A program made the translations under genes and the position numbers. DNA of 64,000 bases from assembly GCA_014529385.2 (NCBI GenBank), contig CM043960.1, forward strand, positions 24,900,896 to 24,964,895, in the 5' to 3' direction. The stretch is from Adiantum capillus-veneris (taxonomy: Eukaryota; Streptophyta; Polypodiopsida; Polypodiales; Pteridaceae). Under the pieces are notes generated by a model that was not told the origin of the DNA, ran no database searches, and saw only the letters and a list, made by a program, of their open reading frames with translations. This document shows, one piece after another, positions 11,243-21,769 of the stretch; the stretch's first letter is position 1; each line of letters starts with the position of its first letter.

Positions 11243-12246
11243 TGCAACCATTGGATGAAGAGTCGCAACCGTAGAACGAAGGGGTGTGACCAGTCGTCGA
11301 AGGAGTGTGGCTTTTGGCGAAGAGGCATGTCTCTTTTTTTTAACAAAAAGTCTTGACCATCCAAGTGTAGGGGTCCTCCTTGGTATGGCACTTCGCATAT
11401 CTGCAACTAGGAGTATATGTTATACTGTAACATAGTCACAATCGTGACATTTGCAGCCTGACACTGGTAAGAGATGCTTAGTTTCTACAATATCAAGGTT
11501 TTTTCCTAAGAGTGTGCATTCTCGCCATCTCTTTACTCAATACAATGGCATGATGAACTCTTCGTAAGTCAAAACAAAGGTGATTAAAATTCTTCATGTC
11601 CAAGGAGGACAATGTGGTAACCAAGTTGGTTCCAAGTTTTGGAAGTGCTATGTGATGAGCATGCTATTTGTAGCACGGATAGTGTGTCGTGCTCTCTACA
11701 GTGAGTGCTCCTCAGTGCAATGTGCGTGACATCTCACTCAAAACAGAATGAAAACAAAGGAAACAATAGATAACAGCTCATCAACACAGAGACACAGCAG
11801 CAGACCAAAACATATGGACTCGACTATCTCAAAGAACCGATACAGACTCTAGTGTGGCAGCACGCTTAGCTCCAGCCCTGAACTCACAGGTACCATGGGG
11901 GTGTCGAGGCTCAGATGTGCAGGGTTAGTGCAAACGTGCTGTGTGTATAGACTCGTTACTCTAGACGACGACGTTGGACCATATATAAAGAAGATGATCG
12001 TGATGACCCAACAGCTACTACTCATGTGTGCCACAATAAAGAGCCATCAACGGCTCATAAATGTCAGCCATCTAAGTCTATCTCCAACTTGAGTGGTGGT
12101 GGTGATCTGGCCACGATGTCCACTAGACCACCGTGCGTATCCCTGCCACGTGTCACTGCCGAGCCCAGAGAGTCCGTCCAGTGTGAACCAAACCATACCA
12201 ACTGTACTAACTGTGTCCTGTGAAAGTGACATTGTAGCCTGCTATA

Positions 12247-12850
12247 GGTTGCCCGCCACAAGATCACTCACCATCCCGGTGAGATACAACAGTGAAACTA
12301 AAGAGAACAGTAAAATACCAGAAAAAACGCAATATCTTCCGACTGAAGGAAGCGATGTTTGGAGAAGATTTTGAGTTCCCAGGAAGAAGTACCAATGAAG
12401 TAATGTCGATATTTGCAAGATATACTGAAGAAGTAATGACCCCGGCGCAATGAGGTAAGCTAACCAGAAAGTAGAAACAAAAGACTGAAGACTGCCAAGA
12501 TTAACAAATCCCACAAAGCACCCGAAGTGGAGGAATTTTTGTTAGTTGCAGTTGGCTAGACGGGAAGGAGTAGGTAGGGGAGGGGAGAGGGGATAGGCCC
12601 GAGATTCTACTGATCCAGAAGAGCTCAAAGTGTACGTGATCAATGTAGTGCGGATTGTCGAATCGATCTAACCTCTTTGATTTAGCATTTGCACGAGCTA
12701 TCACTCCAAGAGCAGCAAAAGGCCTTGCCCACAATCTGGCCACCCAAAAATACTCCCAACAATAGCTAGACTTGCAACAAACTTTCAATATGAGGAAAGC
12801 CACCTAGGGATACCCAAATTTGCTTGCCCGGAGAAGTAGTACACAGTGAG
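12247..12850. other. D: unidentified insert in the capture slot
   Basis: The segment lies between the 3' hairpin (12,267-12,283) and the G-rich array, where N1 and E carry host gene fragments. Minus-strand frames 12,242-12,514 and 12,501-12,803 encode hydrophobic stretches ('STFWLAYLIAPGSLLLQY') and 'FAALGVIARANAKSKRLDRF'. I do not recognise the protein. It may be a third captured host fragment, but that is inference from position only. Confidence 0.4.
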
Positions 12851-12854
12851 GTGC

Positions 12855-13240
12855 TGGGGAGGGAGAGAGGGAGGGAGGGGTGGGTAGGGGGCGAGGGTGA
12901 GTGGGACGAGGGGTGGATAGGGGGCGAGGGTGAGTGGGACGAGGGGTGGGTAGGGAGACTAGGGGTAGGTAGGAGGACGAGGGGTAGGTAGGGGGCGAGG
13001 GGTCGGTAGGGGGCGAGGGTGAGTGGGACTAGGGGTAGGTAGGGGGACTAGGGATAGGTAGGGGGCAAAGGGTTGGGTAGGGGGGCGAGGGTGAGTGAGA
13101 CTAGGGGTAGGTAGGGGGACTAGGGGTAGGTAGGGGACGAGGGAAGGAGTGTAGGGACGAGGGGGGTGTGAGGGGCCAGTAGGGGGTGGGTAAGGGCAAG
13201 GACGGAGGGAGGGGGTAGTGAGGGGAGATGGTACTCAAGC
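12855..13240. repeat. G-rich minisatellite in D
   Basis: Degenerate repeats of GGTAGGGGGCGAGGGT and GAGTGGGACGAGGGGT type fill this stretch. They match arrays at the same relative place in A, N1 and E. Runs of three to five G make quadruplex formation plausible on the plus strand. Confidence 0.9.
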
Positions 13241-13259
13241 AATCTGACCCGTCAGGTGA

Positions 13260-14250
13260 AGTAGGCTGTTCTAATTCAAGGCTCGCAGGGACAAAGAACT
13301 ATGTTGCACGACGGGATCCACGCCTCCTGCTAGGCGAATGGGTTGCATCTGGGAACCAGGAGTATGTATCCACAATGAACATGGCATCATTTCCCCAATC
13401 ATGAAGTGCTTTAGTGTGTCGCAGCCATGGTCTACCGATGAGCAAGGGAAATCCGCCCTCCACCTGTGGAAGACGAACCACAACAAAATCCAAACTAAAA
13501 GTGAAATCTTGTACTTGCAGAGGCACCTTTTCCACTATGCCCACAGGGTATATTGTCCTCTAGTCGGCCAATGTTACTGTGAAGGAAGCAGGTTGAGTAG
13601 GCTGCAGGCCTAAAGCCATCATAGTGAACTCAGGCATCATATTGATGCCAGATCCACCATCCACAATCACTCCTGAAAATTTCAGCCCCAAGACGGACAC
13701 GGAGAGACGAGGGCTTCTATAATCCGTGAGGGGAGCAGCGTGATGGGATATCATATAGGATTGGGATGGTTGGACTGGGAGGTGCCCGCCACTTGTTGAA
13801 AAGTGTTCTTCGAGATTGTCTTTGTTGCCGTAGCATGTCATAGAGCGACACTTGTTGAAAAGTGTTCTTCAAGATTGTCTCTGTTATAGGCTTTTCTTTT
13901 TCTTCAAGTAACTTTTTTGGTACCTTGATCTATTGTAGATCAGCCACTGCCTCCAAGAAGGCTTCATCAATATCGAAGAGCAAAAATTTGGATTCTTGCT
14001 TGTCACTGAGTGAGGGCTTGGCGCCAGTTGAAGGCAGAGTATCCACTGTTGGGAGAATGTGTGGGGGAGTTCAACGTGTTGGAATACTAAGACCGAGAGC
14101 GGCTCTCTGGGCCCGGGTGAGGATGCCCGCTGGCTCCTCTACCAACTGCAACTTCTCTTGAGTGGTAACCACATGGGCGGAAGGGGGTGGTTAAGGAGTG
14201 GTGCTAACTCCTGAGCTTGGGAAAGGTAAACTCATTTTGGCTTTGACTTG
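13260..14250 (-). pseudogene. D gag-protease remnant
   Basis: Minus-strand frames 13,560-13,841 and 13,299-13,544 keep the TRG protease: 'FSGVIVDGGSGINMMPEF' with the DGGSG active-site box, then 'FPLLIGRPWLRHTKAL'. They correspond to 28,790-29,110 of element A. Remnants of the preceding gag part (around 'LTRAQRAALG') extend to about 14,250, where the sequence jumps directly into an LTR. Frameshifts are present. Confidence 0.75.
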
Positions 14251-14254
14251 GGTT

Positions 14255-14687
14255 CCTCGACTATCTCAAAGAACCGATACAGACTCTAGCGTGGCAGCAC
14301 ACTCAGCTCCAGCCCAGAACTCACAGGTACAATGGGGGTGTCGAGGCTCAGATGTGCAGGGTTAGTGCAGACGTGCTGTGTATAGACTCGCTACTCTAGA
14401 CGGCAACGCTGGACCATATATGAAGAAGATGATCGTGATGACCCAACAACTACTACTCATGTGTGCCACCATAAAGAGCCACCAACAGCTCATAAATGTC
14501 AGCCATCTAAGTCTATCTCCAACGTGAGTAGTGGTGATGACCTGGCCACGATGCCTATTAGACCACCGTCCGTATCCCTACCACGTGTCACTGCCCAGTC
14601 CGGAGAGTCCGTCCAGTGTGAACCAAACCATACCAACTATACTAATTGTGTGTCCTATGAAAGTGACACTGTAGCCTGCTCCATACA
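14255..14687 (-). repeat. D right LTR, 5'-truncated on plus strand
   Basis: It corresponds to the last 430 bp of the family LTR, starting at 'CTCGACTATCTCAAAG'. The first 145 bp and the adjoining leader are missing. The terminal bases read CCATACA instead of the usual CTACA. Confidence 0.75.
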
Positions 14688-14915
14688 GTATTGACCCCAC
14701 GAGCAAGTATAATGGTGTCTCTGAGGTGCAAATTGAGAAAACCAACATAAACTTCAATTGTATTGGTGGGGGCTCGCTATTTTCCAAGGGAAATCCTCAT
14801 AGCAAGTATCCGAAGTGGTCCTCTTGGGTAGCTCTTCCAACCACAAAGCTTTGTTTTTGGGGGCAAAGTGCAGCTCGTGGTGGCCATGTGAAAATAAAAC
14901 ATGATTTCTCGATTG

Positions 14916-15212
14916 CGGAGCTTCAACGTTACACCTGATAGCTCAATGGAGTAGGTGGAGTTTGGAGCCCAAGCAGTTTGCTTCTAATATTAAACGCATG
15001 GAGGATGCTGCAAGTATTGATCGCGAGCAGAATTGCTTAAATTGAGGCTATGGAAGTTCATAATGGTGATGCATGCATAACTTGATACGAGTTTACAAAG
15101 ATTCCTTGTGTCCAGATGCCACGTTGCGCCTTGTTTTGGAGAGTACTCCCGATTGTGTTTTGGTTTTTCCCTAATGCTGGAGATTCCCTCACCGGGACAG
15201 TGAGTGGTATTG
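14916..15212. other. Unassigned stretch between beta-tubulin remnant and S2
   Basis: About 300 bp without a conserved frame or repeat that I recognise. The beta-tubulin similarity fades out near 14,915. Confidence 0.4.
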
Positions 15213-15617
15213 TGTCACAAAGTGCTGACGTGTCAAGCCACTGAAGACCTAAGGGGTTAGGGCTCCCTGAGCTTAACCCTGCTCAACCTGCACATCCCGG
15301 CCGAGGGGCCTAAACCCTAGAAGCAGCTGAAGAAGAAGACTAAGTTTCTCACCAACTTACAGGTCCTCGCAAAGTGGGCCTAATTATTAAAGGACTTCCC
15401 AAATTATGGCACCCCATCTTGACGGGGCCTAAAATAAAGCGCACACCCATAAAGAAGAATTGCGTAGCTAGTTGATGACGTGGCAGGCTTTACAGATCTT
15501 CCACAATTCGCGCTGACATGCTGATGTGGTAGTGTACGGACACCCGGAAATTGCGTTGGCTGTTGACATGGTGGTTGTACGAATTTCGGTAATTTGTGCT
15601 GGCAGCTTTTGGACCAA

Positions 15618-16175
15618 TGTAGCGCGGATAGTGTGTCATGCTCTCTACAGTGGGTGGTCCTCAGTGCAATGTGCGTGACAATCTCACTCAAACAGACTGA
15701 AAAGAAGGGAAACAACAGACAACAACTGAGCTCACAAAGACACAACAGCAACCGTAGACCACAACAAATGACTCGACTATCTCAAAGAACTAATACAGAC
15801 TCTGGCGTGGCAGCACACTCAGCTCCAGCCAAGGACTCTCAGGTACAATGGGGTGTCGAGGCTCAGATGTGCAGGGATGGTGAATCAGTGCTCTGTGTAT
15901 AGACTCACTCTCCTCTCGACAACGATGTTGGACCAGAGGTGAAGAAGATAATCCCTATGACCAACCGCTACTACTCATATGTACCACCATAAAGAGCCAC
16001 CAACGGCTCATAAATGTCAGCCATGTGGTGACCTGGCCACGATGTCCACTAGACCAGTCCGTATCTCTACTGCCACGTGTCACTGCCCAGCCCAGAGAGT
16101 CCGTCCAGTGTGAACCAGCCTAGACCAACTGTACTAACTGTGTGTCCTGTGAAAGTGACACTGTAGCCTGCTATA
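15618..16175 (-). repeat. A 3' LTR
   Basis: TGTAGCGCGG at the left edge and GTAGCCTGCTATA at the right edge. It has the same length as the right LTR of A. The last bases are TATA instead of TACA, as in D and E. Confidence 0.88.
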
Positions 16176-16459
16176 GGTTGCCCGCCACAAGACCGCTCAC
16201 CATCCCGATGAGAGGAATACTGAAAAAACTGTGAAAGAAAACCATTAGGTATTGCATCTATACATCTTTCTTGAAGCAGGTTCTAGGCCCAAAAGTGGAG
16301 TTCAAACACACTGCACTGCTTGCAAACGTTTTAAGCCTTTGAATAGGCGGGACTCAGTATGATTGCATAATCCAAGAATCCCAATTGGCAAAAAAAATGA
16401 GGCTCTACAGCAAAGAGATAAGCTCAGTTTGATTCCAGTGCATCTTTATCTGCCCTAAC
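16176..16459 (-). other. A: 3' region shared with N1 (captured-gene 3' side)
   Basis: After the hairpin at 16,196-16,212 the sequence follows 21,080-21,290 of N1 closely, including 'GAAGCAGGTTCTAGGCCC' and 'CCAAGAATCCCAATTGGC'. In N1 this stretch lies just 3' of the phosphate-translocator coding fragment, so it is probably its 3' end or UTR. Here the coding part is missing because the hAT element begins at about 16,460. Confidence 0.6.
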
Positions 16460-16930
16460 CATAGTAGTCTCGTACGATCCCGTACGTTTTGTACACGTAC
16501 GATGATGTACGGTACTAAAGGAACTAAAAAAATTTATGATGTACGATGACGTTATGTACGTTCAAATTTAAAAAACAAATAATTCTCAAGTCTAAGGGCC
16601 TAAGGCTTAGGCCTTAATACTTATCCTATAGAAACTTGACATTTGTATAGATTACAAGTTAGTAGTTACAATACTACAATGTAAAGAGTCAAGACTCAAA
16701 GACTAAAGAGAATGAGCATTACATAAACCAAAATGATCATTGAAATTTGATAAGTAGAGACCAAGTGGCAAGGGCTACAAAGTACTCAAAAAGTGGCAAG
16801 GGATACAAAAAAGTGGGGGGACCAAGTGGCAAGGGCTACAAAGTACTCAAAAAGTGGCACACCATAATAGAGAGACTAAATAGTAAAGTCACTAGTCACT
16901 AGTGCTCTCATCATCTTCCTCATCTTCCTC

Positions 16931-17941
16931 TTATGAGCCTTGCTCATCAACATCATCCTCTTCCTCACAAGAGTCGAAGGATGACGGCTCATAATCTCCA
17001 TCACTAATGAGGTTGCCTTCATCATCATACTCTAGCTCTCGAGGCTCTCTATCCTCCATAGTGATGGCCGCCGCACAAGAGCCGCTTCCGGAGCCTCGCC
17101 GCACATAGGTCCTAGGAGCCTCCGTGGGTGTTGTTGATGCTTTGCCTCTACCTCTTGTAGCCCTGGCACCTCTGCCTCTTGTAGCCGATGTAACTCCATG
17201 GATGACGACCTTCTTGCGTGATCGTGTGCGAGAAACCCGGCGATCAATCTCCTCAAGCTCCAAGTAGAGCTCACGAAAAATCATTTGCTCCTCAGGGTCT
17301 TGCTCTTTATTGACACTCTTTAGAGTGTCAATCGTAAGTGTGAGCTCATCCACGTTGACCTATTTGACATTTACAACATTGGACAATGAAAACATAATTA
17401 GTATATTCAAACTAATTAAAGACTAGACTCTAGAGTATAGAAAATGGAGTGAGTCGTGATTATAATTTATAATTTATACCTATCGAACCATAGGCATCTC
17501 ATGCATAGAGTGCAACATGCGTAAATTGGAGCGACAATAGATAAGTCGCTCTAATTGCTTCGTTGAGAGCTTGTGGATGAGGGAGTATGCGGACCAATTA
17601 CGCTCACATGCTCCCGATGAGCAATCCTAAAACACATCAAGAGAGGCATAAGCTATAAGAGACTATAGTTGAAGAGATTAAGCACAAAATATAAAAGTTT
17701 GAGGCTTGTCGCTTACTTGGCCAAGAACCCTCAAAGCAAGTCGTTTGAGAGTAGGCAATTGATAGCCAAAGCTCTCCCACCAAAATAAAGGCTTCACCAA
17801 GGATTGCCGCTTCCAACACAAGTTGGAAGTAAATGCGGTGCCTCGTTGGTCGCTATAGTTGATTACCTCTTGGAGAAATGCTCCAATGTCCTCTTCTTTT
17901 AGCACCTTAAAGAGGTAATTGTTGGCAATGTCCACTTGCAC
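16931..17941 (-). pseudogene. hAT transposase C-terminal region (spliced, one stop)
   Basis: Three exons can be read. The first (17,717-17,941 and beyond) gives 'YLFKVLKEEDIGAFLQ' and ends 'LPTLKRLALRVLGQ'. A GTAAGC...TTTTAG intron (17,627-17,716) follows. Exon 17,480-17,626 gives 'CSSGACERNWSAYSLIHK' and 'LIYCRSNLRMLHSMHE', which is the hAT dimerisation motif (C-E-R-N-W-S). A second intron (17,360-17,479) leads to 16,931-17,359, a basic then acidic tail. Splicing leaves one in-frame TAG at the second junction. The N-terminal catalytic core is absent. Confidence 0.72.
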
Positions 17942-18038
17942 CTTTTCAAGGGTTCCGGGGAAAACAAGTAAAAATAAAAATAAATAAAAATATCTAGTAC
18001 TTATTTACGGAAGGCAACAGGAAAAATACACCTCCTGG
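17925..18038. repeat. 114-bp direct repeat, left copy (flanks B)
   Basis: It starts GCAATGTCCACTTGCACC and ends ACACCTCCTGG. It is almost identical to 27,263-27,376. The left copy is continuous with the hAT transposase reading frame. Confidence 0.85.
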
Positions 18039-18351
18039 TGACACACCCCACCCTTGAAATTCTGCGAGCGACTTCCCTTGCATGACAATAATACATGCAG
18101 TATCTCCTGATATCACATATATTCTATGATGGGAATCCAAGATATACATGCTTCCGGAAATGTAGCGTTGGACGATTAAACAATCCCACCAACCTGGCTA
18201 TGACACATATATCAAGCATAGAAGCCTTCTAGTGTACTCTGAAGCACAAACTTCTCTAGCTAAATTCTGTATGGAAAGAGTAGATACAATTGCTTAACTA
18301 CTCTCTTGAGCATCATGAACCATGCTCTTGCCTTGCTCCAAAAAGCCTACA

Positions 18352-20454
18352 TCAAGTCACTGTGGATTCCATCTGAAAGGCTTCAAGATACAATTGCAAT
18401 AGCAGAGGTGAATCAAGCAATTCAGACTCTTCCATCCATTTGGCATCCAATGATGGATAGTTCTTGAACTTCACCAAATAGCGTCTTGCAACCTTTCCTC
18501 TAACCTTTCTTTCTATATGTGCCAATATCTGTTCAGGAACAAGGATTTCATCCAATTCTTCCACTTCGGGTTGTTCCTCATCAAGCATATTCTCTGGCAC
18601 ATTACCAACAAAGGGTCTTAGAAGGCTGACATGAAAAGCATTATGTATTTTCCAGCCTTCTGGTAGCTTTAACATGTAAGCTACATCGCTGATCTTTTCT
18701 GAAATCTGAAAAGGACCATAATATCGCATACTGAGCTTAGGAAACAAGCGTTCCTTGCCTTTCCTTTTCCTTAACCTGGCCTCTTCAAAGCGCAAAAGCA
18801 CCCAATCACCAAGTGAAAATACAAGTTCACGACGGTGACGATCAGCAGCTTTCTTTTGCTTAGCCTGAGTCTTCTCAAGAGCAATCTTTATCTTCCTGTA
18901 TGTTTCATCCATATCTTGCACATACTTGTTTGCTTCAAAAATCTTGTCCTTAGTCTGCAAAATGGGTGGGACTTTCTTCCCTCCTTCCACTATCTCAAAT
19001 GGTGCCTTACCTGTTGACATATGCACAGTGTTATTGTAAGCATATTCAACCAATGGAAGATGGTGTTCCCAAGTTGCCTTGTGCTTTGACACATAACATT
19101 TGAGCAGGTCCAAAACAGTAGAATTTGCCTCTTCTGACTGTCCATCAGTTTGCGGATGAAACAAAGAAGAGAACTTTAGCGTAGTACCCATGTTCTCAAA
19201 CAATGCCTTCCAGAAAAGACTCGTCATACGTGGATCCCTATCACTGACAATTGACTGAGGCATCCCATGGTATTTAAAGATATTGCTCATGAATATCTTG
19301 ACCATGTGTTCTGGCTTTATCTTCTTCCTCACAGGAATGAAATGGGCCTGCTTACTGAACCTACAAATAATAGTCCAAATCCCATCATTGCCTGTTTGCG
19401 TCCTTGGAAGATAAAAGATAAAGTCCATTGCTATGCTTTCCCGTGGCCTATCTAGGATCGGCAATGGCTGCAACAATCCCGGTTGCTTTTGTCTGTCAAA
19501 TTTGACTTTTTGGCATACTAAGCATGATCTTACAAATGTGTCAACATCTTGATGCAAAGCTGGCCAATAGAAGAATGCCTCAACCCCTTTCACTGTCGCA
19601 TCAATTCCACGATGCCCAGCATAAGGTGGAGCGTGACTTTCCATCAAAATCTTGGGCCGTAACTGTTTGGTAACGCATAACTTTCCATGCATCATGAGAA
19701 AGTCATTCTTAAGCATATAGTGCTCATGATGTTGCCCATCAACAAGCTGGTCATAGATCCTTGCAAAATCTGAATCTTCAGCATATTGTGTCTTCATTTC
19801 GTCTAGTTCACAATGGTACGGAATTGACATTTCTGAAATTTGGGACTTTCGTGACAACGCATCAGCCACCACGTTCTTTTTCCCTTGCACATGCACAATC
19901 TGAAAATGGAACATTGACAAGATGTTTGCCCATCGCATGTGCTTCTCAGACAACTTCGTCTGTGTGAGAAAGTATCGCAAGGTTTGATGATCCGTTTGGA
20001 CAACAAAATCAGCCCCTAGCAGATAGTGTTTCCAACTAGTGAGAGCATGAATTACTGCCAACAATTCTTTCTCATAGACTTGCAAGTTCCTTTCAGTCTT
20101 CAAAAGAATTCTGCTCTCATATGCGGCTACTCGGCCATTCTACATTAGAACTGCACCAAGACTATGGCCACATGCATCACACTGAACCACAAAAAGTTTT
20201 GAAAGATCTGGCAAAATGATTACCGGATCTGAAGTCAGCTTCTCTTTCAAGTGTTTGAACGCTAAAATTTCCTTAGCTGTCCACTTGAAAGTAACTCCTT
20301 TTCCTTGTAGTGCATGGAGTGGAGAAGCAATCTCGGCAAAATTTCGGATGAACCTCCTGTAGTAGGAACATAAGCCTAGAAAGCTTCGAATGTCGTGTAC
20401 GAACTTCAAGTCTGGCCATGACCTAATTGCTTCCACTTTAGCGGGATCCATGCG
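18352..20454 (-). pseudogene. B pol, part 2: RT end, RNase H, integrase, chromodomain
   Basis: The frame 20,140-20,451 holds the RT connection ('SFLGLCSYYRRFIRNFAEIA'). One in-frame TAG (20,140-20,142) follows, then a 583-codon frame. RNase H has YEKELLAVIHAL and TDHQTLRYF. Integrase has the zinc site (H...H then CLVCQ), the first Asp in 'AMDFIFYLPRT', the second in 'IVSDRDPRM' and the Glu in 'QTDGQSEEANS'. Near the C terminus 'HIERKVRGKVARRYLVKF' is a chromodomain, which in chromoviruses directs integration to heterochromatin. Apart from the stop and N1, this part looks young. Confidence 0.92.
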
Positions 20455-21042
20455 TGTAGCGCGGATAATGTGTCGTGCTCTCTACAGTGTGGGTGCCCCT
20501 CAGTGCAATGTGCGTGACAATCTCACTCAAACAAATGGAAACTCTCTTAAACAGAATGAAACACAGAAACAATGGATAACAACAGAGTCACAACAATGGA
20601 CCAGAGCATGTGGACTCGACTCGCTCAAAGAACCATAAAGAACCATGTACAGACTCTGGCGTGGCAGCACCCTCAGCTCCAGCCCAGGACTCACAGGTAC
20701 AAATGGGGTGTCGAGGCTCAGATGTGCAGGGATGGTGAAGCAGTGCTCTGTGTAAGACTCGCTCTAGACGACTACATACAAGATCAAAGGTGAAGAAGAT
20801 GATAACATCACCAACCGCTACTACTCATATGTACCACCATAAAGAGCCACCAACGGCTCATAATGTCAGCCATGTGGTGACCTGGCCACGAGGTCCACTA
20901 GACCACCGTCGGTAGGTACCTTGCCACGTGTCACTCCCTAGACCAGAGGTCCGTCCAAAGGGTCCGTCCAGTGTGAACCAGACCCAGTGTAGCCAACTGT
21001 CCAACTGTCTGCCCTGTGAAGTGACACTGTAGCCCTGCTACA
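20455..21042 (-). repeat. N1 3' LTR
   Basis: Begins TGTAGCGCGGATAATG and ends GTAGCCCTGCTACA on the plus strand. Full length, 588 bp. Confidence 0.92.
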
Positions 21043-21062
21043 GGTTGCCCGCCACAAGACCG

Positions 21063-21079
21063 CTCACCGTCTTGGTGAG
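21063..21079. promoter_or_regulatory. Conserved hairpin next to 3' LTR of N1
   Basis: CTCACC and GGTGAG form a 6-bp stem around a 5-base loop. Equivalent hairpins occur 20-25 bp inside the 3' LTR of D (12,267-12,283), A (16,196-16,212, imperfect) and E (53,718-53,734 with a 7-bp stem, repeated at 55,362-55,378). Sequence is shared among elements up to here and diverges just after it. Confidence 0.6.
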
Positions 21080-21720
21080 AGGAAATACTGAAAAACTGTG
21101 AAAGAAAACCATTAGGTACTGCATATGTACATCCTTCTTGAAGCAGGTTCTAGGCCCAAAAATGGAGTTTAAACACATTGCACTGCTTGCAAATTTTTAA
21201 TCCTTTGGAGAAGCGGGACGCAGTATGATTTCATAATCCAAGAATCCCAATTGGCAAAATATAATAAAGCTCCACAGCAGGAAGTAAGTGACCGGTAGCT
21301 CTTCAACCAATCGCAACCAATCGATATCAAATGTTTAGCTCTGACAAATGAAGTGTGCCTTAAGCATTGTCCTAAGTCAACTTCAAGTTTTGTTTGCCAC
21401 TCAGACTTTTCAGGCTTCTTCTTTTGCTGCTTCACCCGTGAGTACGCAAAGACTCCAGCCAAAGCAATACCAGTGCCAATGCCATTGATGGGGAAACAGG
21501 GGTCGTGAAGAAAAGAATAGAGGTAACAATGACCACCAGTTGCTTCACGTAATTGCCTACTAATTGAGTTTGAGGTGAAACCCTCTGCAAAATCATGTAT
21601 GAGACCTGCTAATATGCATGAAAACAGATGGCAGCAAGTAGAGCACGAACTGCCAAAACTTTTACATCTAGTCCCGCTGACTGAAGATATGTAGGTGTGA
21701 ATTTCACTCCTATCTACCTA
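21080..21720 (-). pseudogene. Captured phosphoenolpyruvate/phosphate translocator (PPT) fragment
   Basis: The minus strand from about 21,690 to 21,400 reads '[13 protein letters not shown]', a stop, '[18 protein letters not shown]', '[18 protein letters not shown]' and '[18 protein letters not shown]'. This is the C-terminal membrane part of the plastid PPT, a drug/metabolite-transporter-superfamily exchanger of phosphoenolpyruvate and phosphate in the inner envelope. The TAG replaces the first Gln of the HAYQQ motif. The region 3' of it (21,080-21,300) is shared with A. No intron interrupts the roughly 90 codons, which fits RNA-level capture but does not prove it. It lies in the same sense as gag. 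Confidence 0.82.
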
Positions 21721-21769
21721 CCTACAGGTGCTCTCTCAATGCAGGGAATGAACACAAAATACACTGCTT

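Larger units (their letters stand above)
2843..11449 (-). mobile_element. G1: gag-protease LTR retrotransposon, both LTRs interrupted
   Basis: A pair of about 430-bp LTRs (net of insertions) bounds a 3.26-kb internal region. The plus-strand LTR starts TGTGAGGATTAGTGG and ends AATCGTGACA. Flanking 5-mers are tttgt (2,838-2,842) and tttgc (11,450-11,454), a 4/5 target duplication inside LINE copy 1. A Met-tRNA primer site lies next to the right LTR and a purine tract next to the left LTR, both on the minus strand. The interior encodes gag and a protease-like segment only. No RT, RNase H or integrase is seen. S1 sits in the left LTR and G2 in the right one. Confidence 0.85.
8012..11449 (-). repeat. 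G1 5' LTR (split by G2)
   Basis: The LTR is present as 8,012-8,240 and 11,248-11,449. G2 is inserted between the duplicated 5-mer tgcaa at 8,236-8,240 and 11,243-11,247. Net length is about 431 bp, matching the left LTR. Confidence 0.85.
11669..14687 (-). mobile_element. D: deleted TRG-family LTR element
   Basis: The left LTR is 11,669-12,246 (578 bp). The right end carries only the last part of an LTR, from about 14,255 to 14,687. Flanking 5-mers are ctatt (11,664-11,668) and gtatt (14,688-14,692), a 4/5 match. The interior keeps the 3' hairpin, a host-like or unidentified segment, a G-rich array and a gag-protease remnant. The 5' part of gag, the leader and the first part of the 5' LTR are deleted. 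Confidence 0.8.
11582..14915 (+). pseudogene. Beta-tubulin pseudogene split by element D
   Basis: At 11,582-11,668 the plus strand encodes the N terminus of beta-tubulin: '[19 protein letters not shown]' and, after a one-base deletion, the VLCDEHA segment. The start codon is GTG instead of ATG. After D the frame resumes at 14,689 with 'IDPTSKYNG' and 'EVQIEKTNINFN'. A degraded stretch with RSGPLG and SFVFG follows, matching R-S-G-P-x-G and N-F-V-F-G. A stop, small deletions and loss of everything after about residue 110 make it non-functional. The target duplication for D is ctatt/gtatt. No intron is visible in the short segment kept. Confidence 0.85.
16460..18038 (-). mobile_element. hAT-like DNA transposon, left part
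   Basis: The left edge reads CATAGTAGTCTCGTACG and introduces GTACG-rich subterminal repeats (16,470-16,560), similar in layout to the termini of the hAT MITEs at 39 and 44 kb. A hAT dimerisation domain is encoded at 16,931-17,941. The right end and a second inverted repeat are not found. The copy is cut by chromovirus B at 18,039, and only a 114-bp piece reappears beyond B. The left boundary is inferred from the terminus-like motif. Confidence 0.6.
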
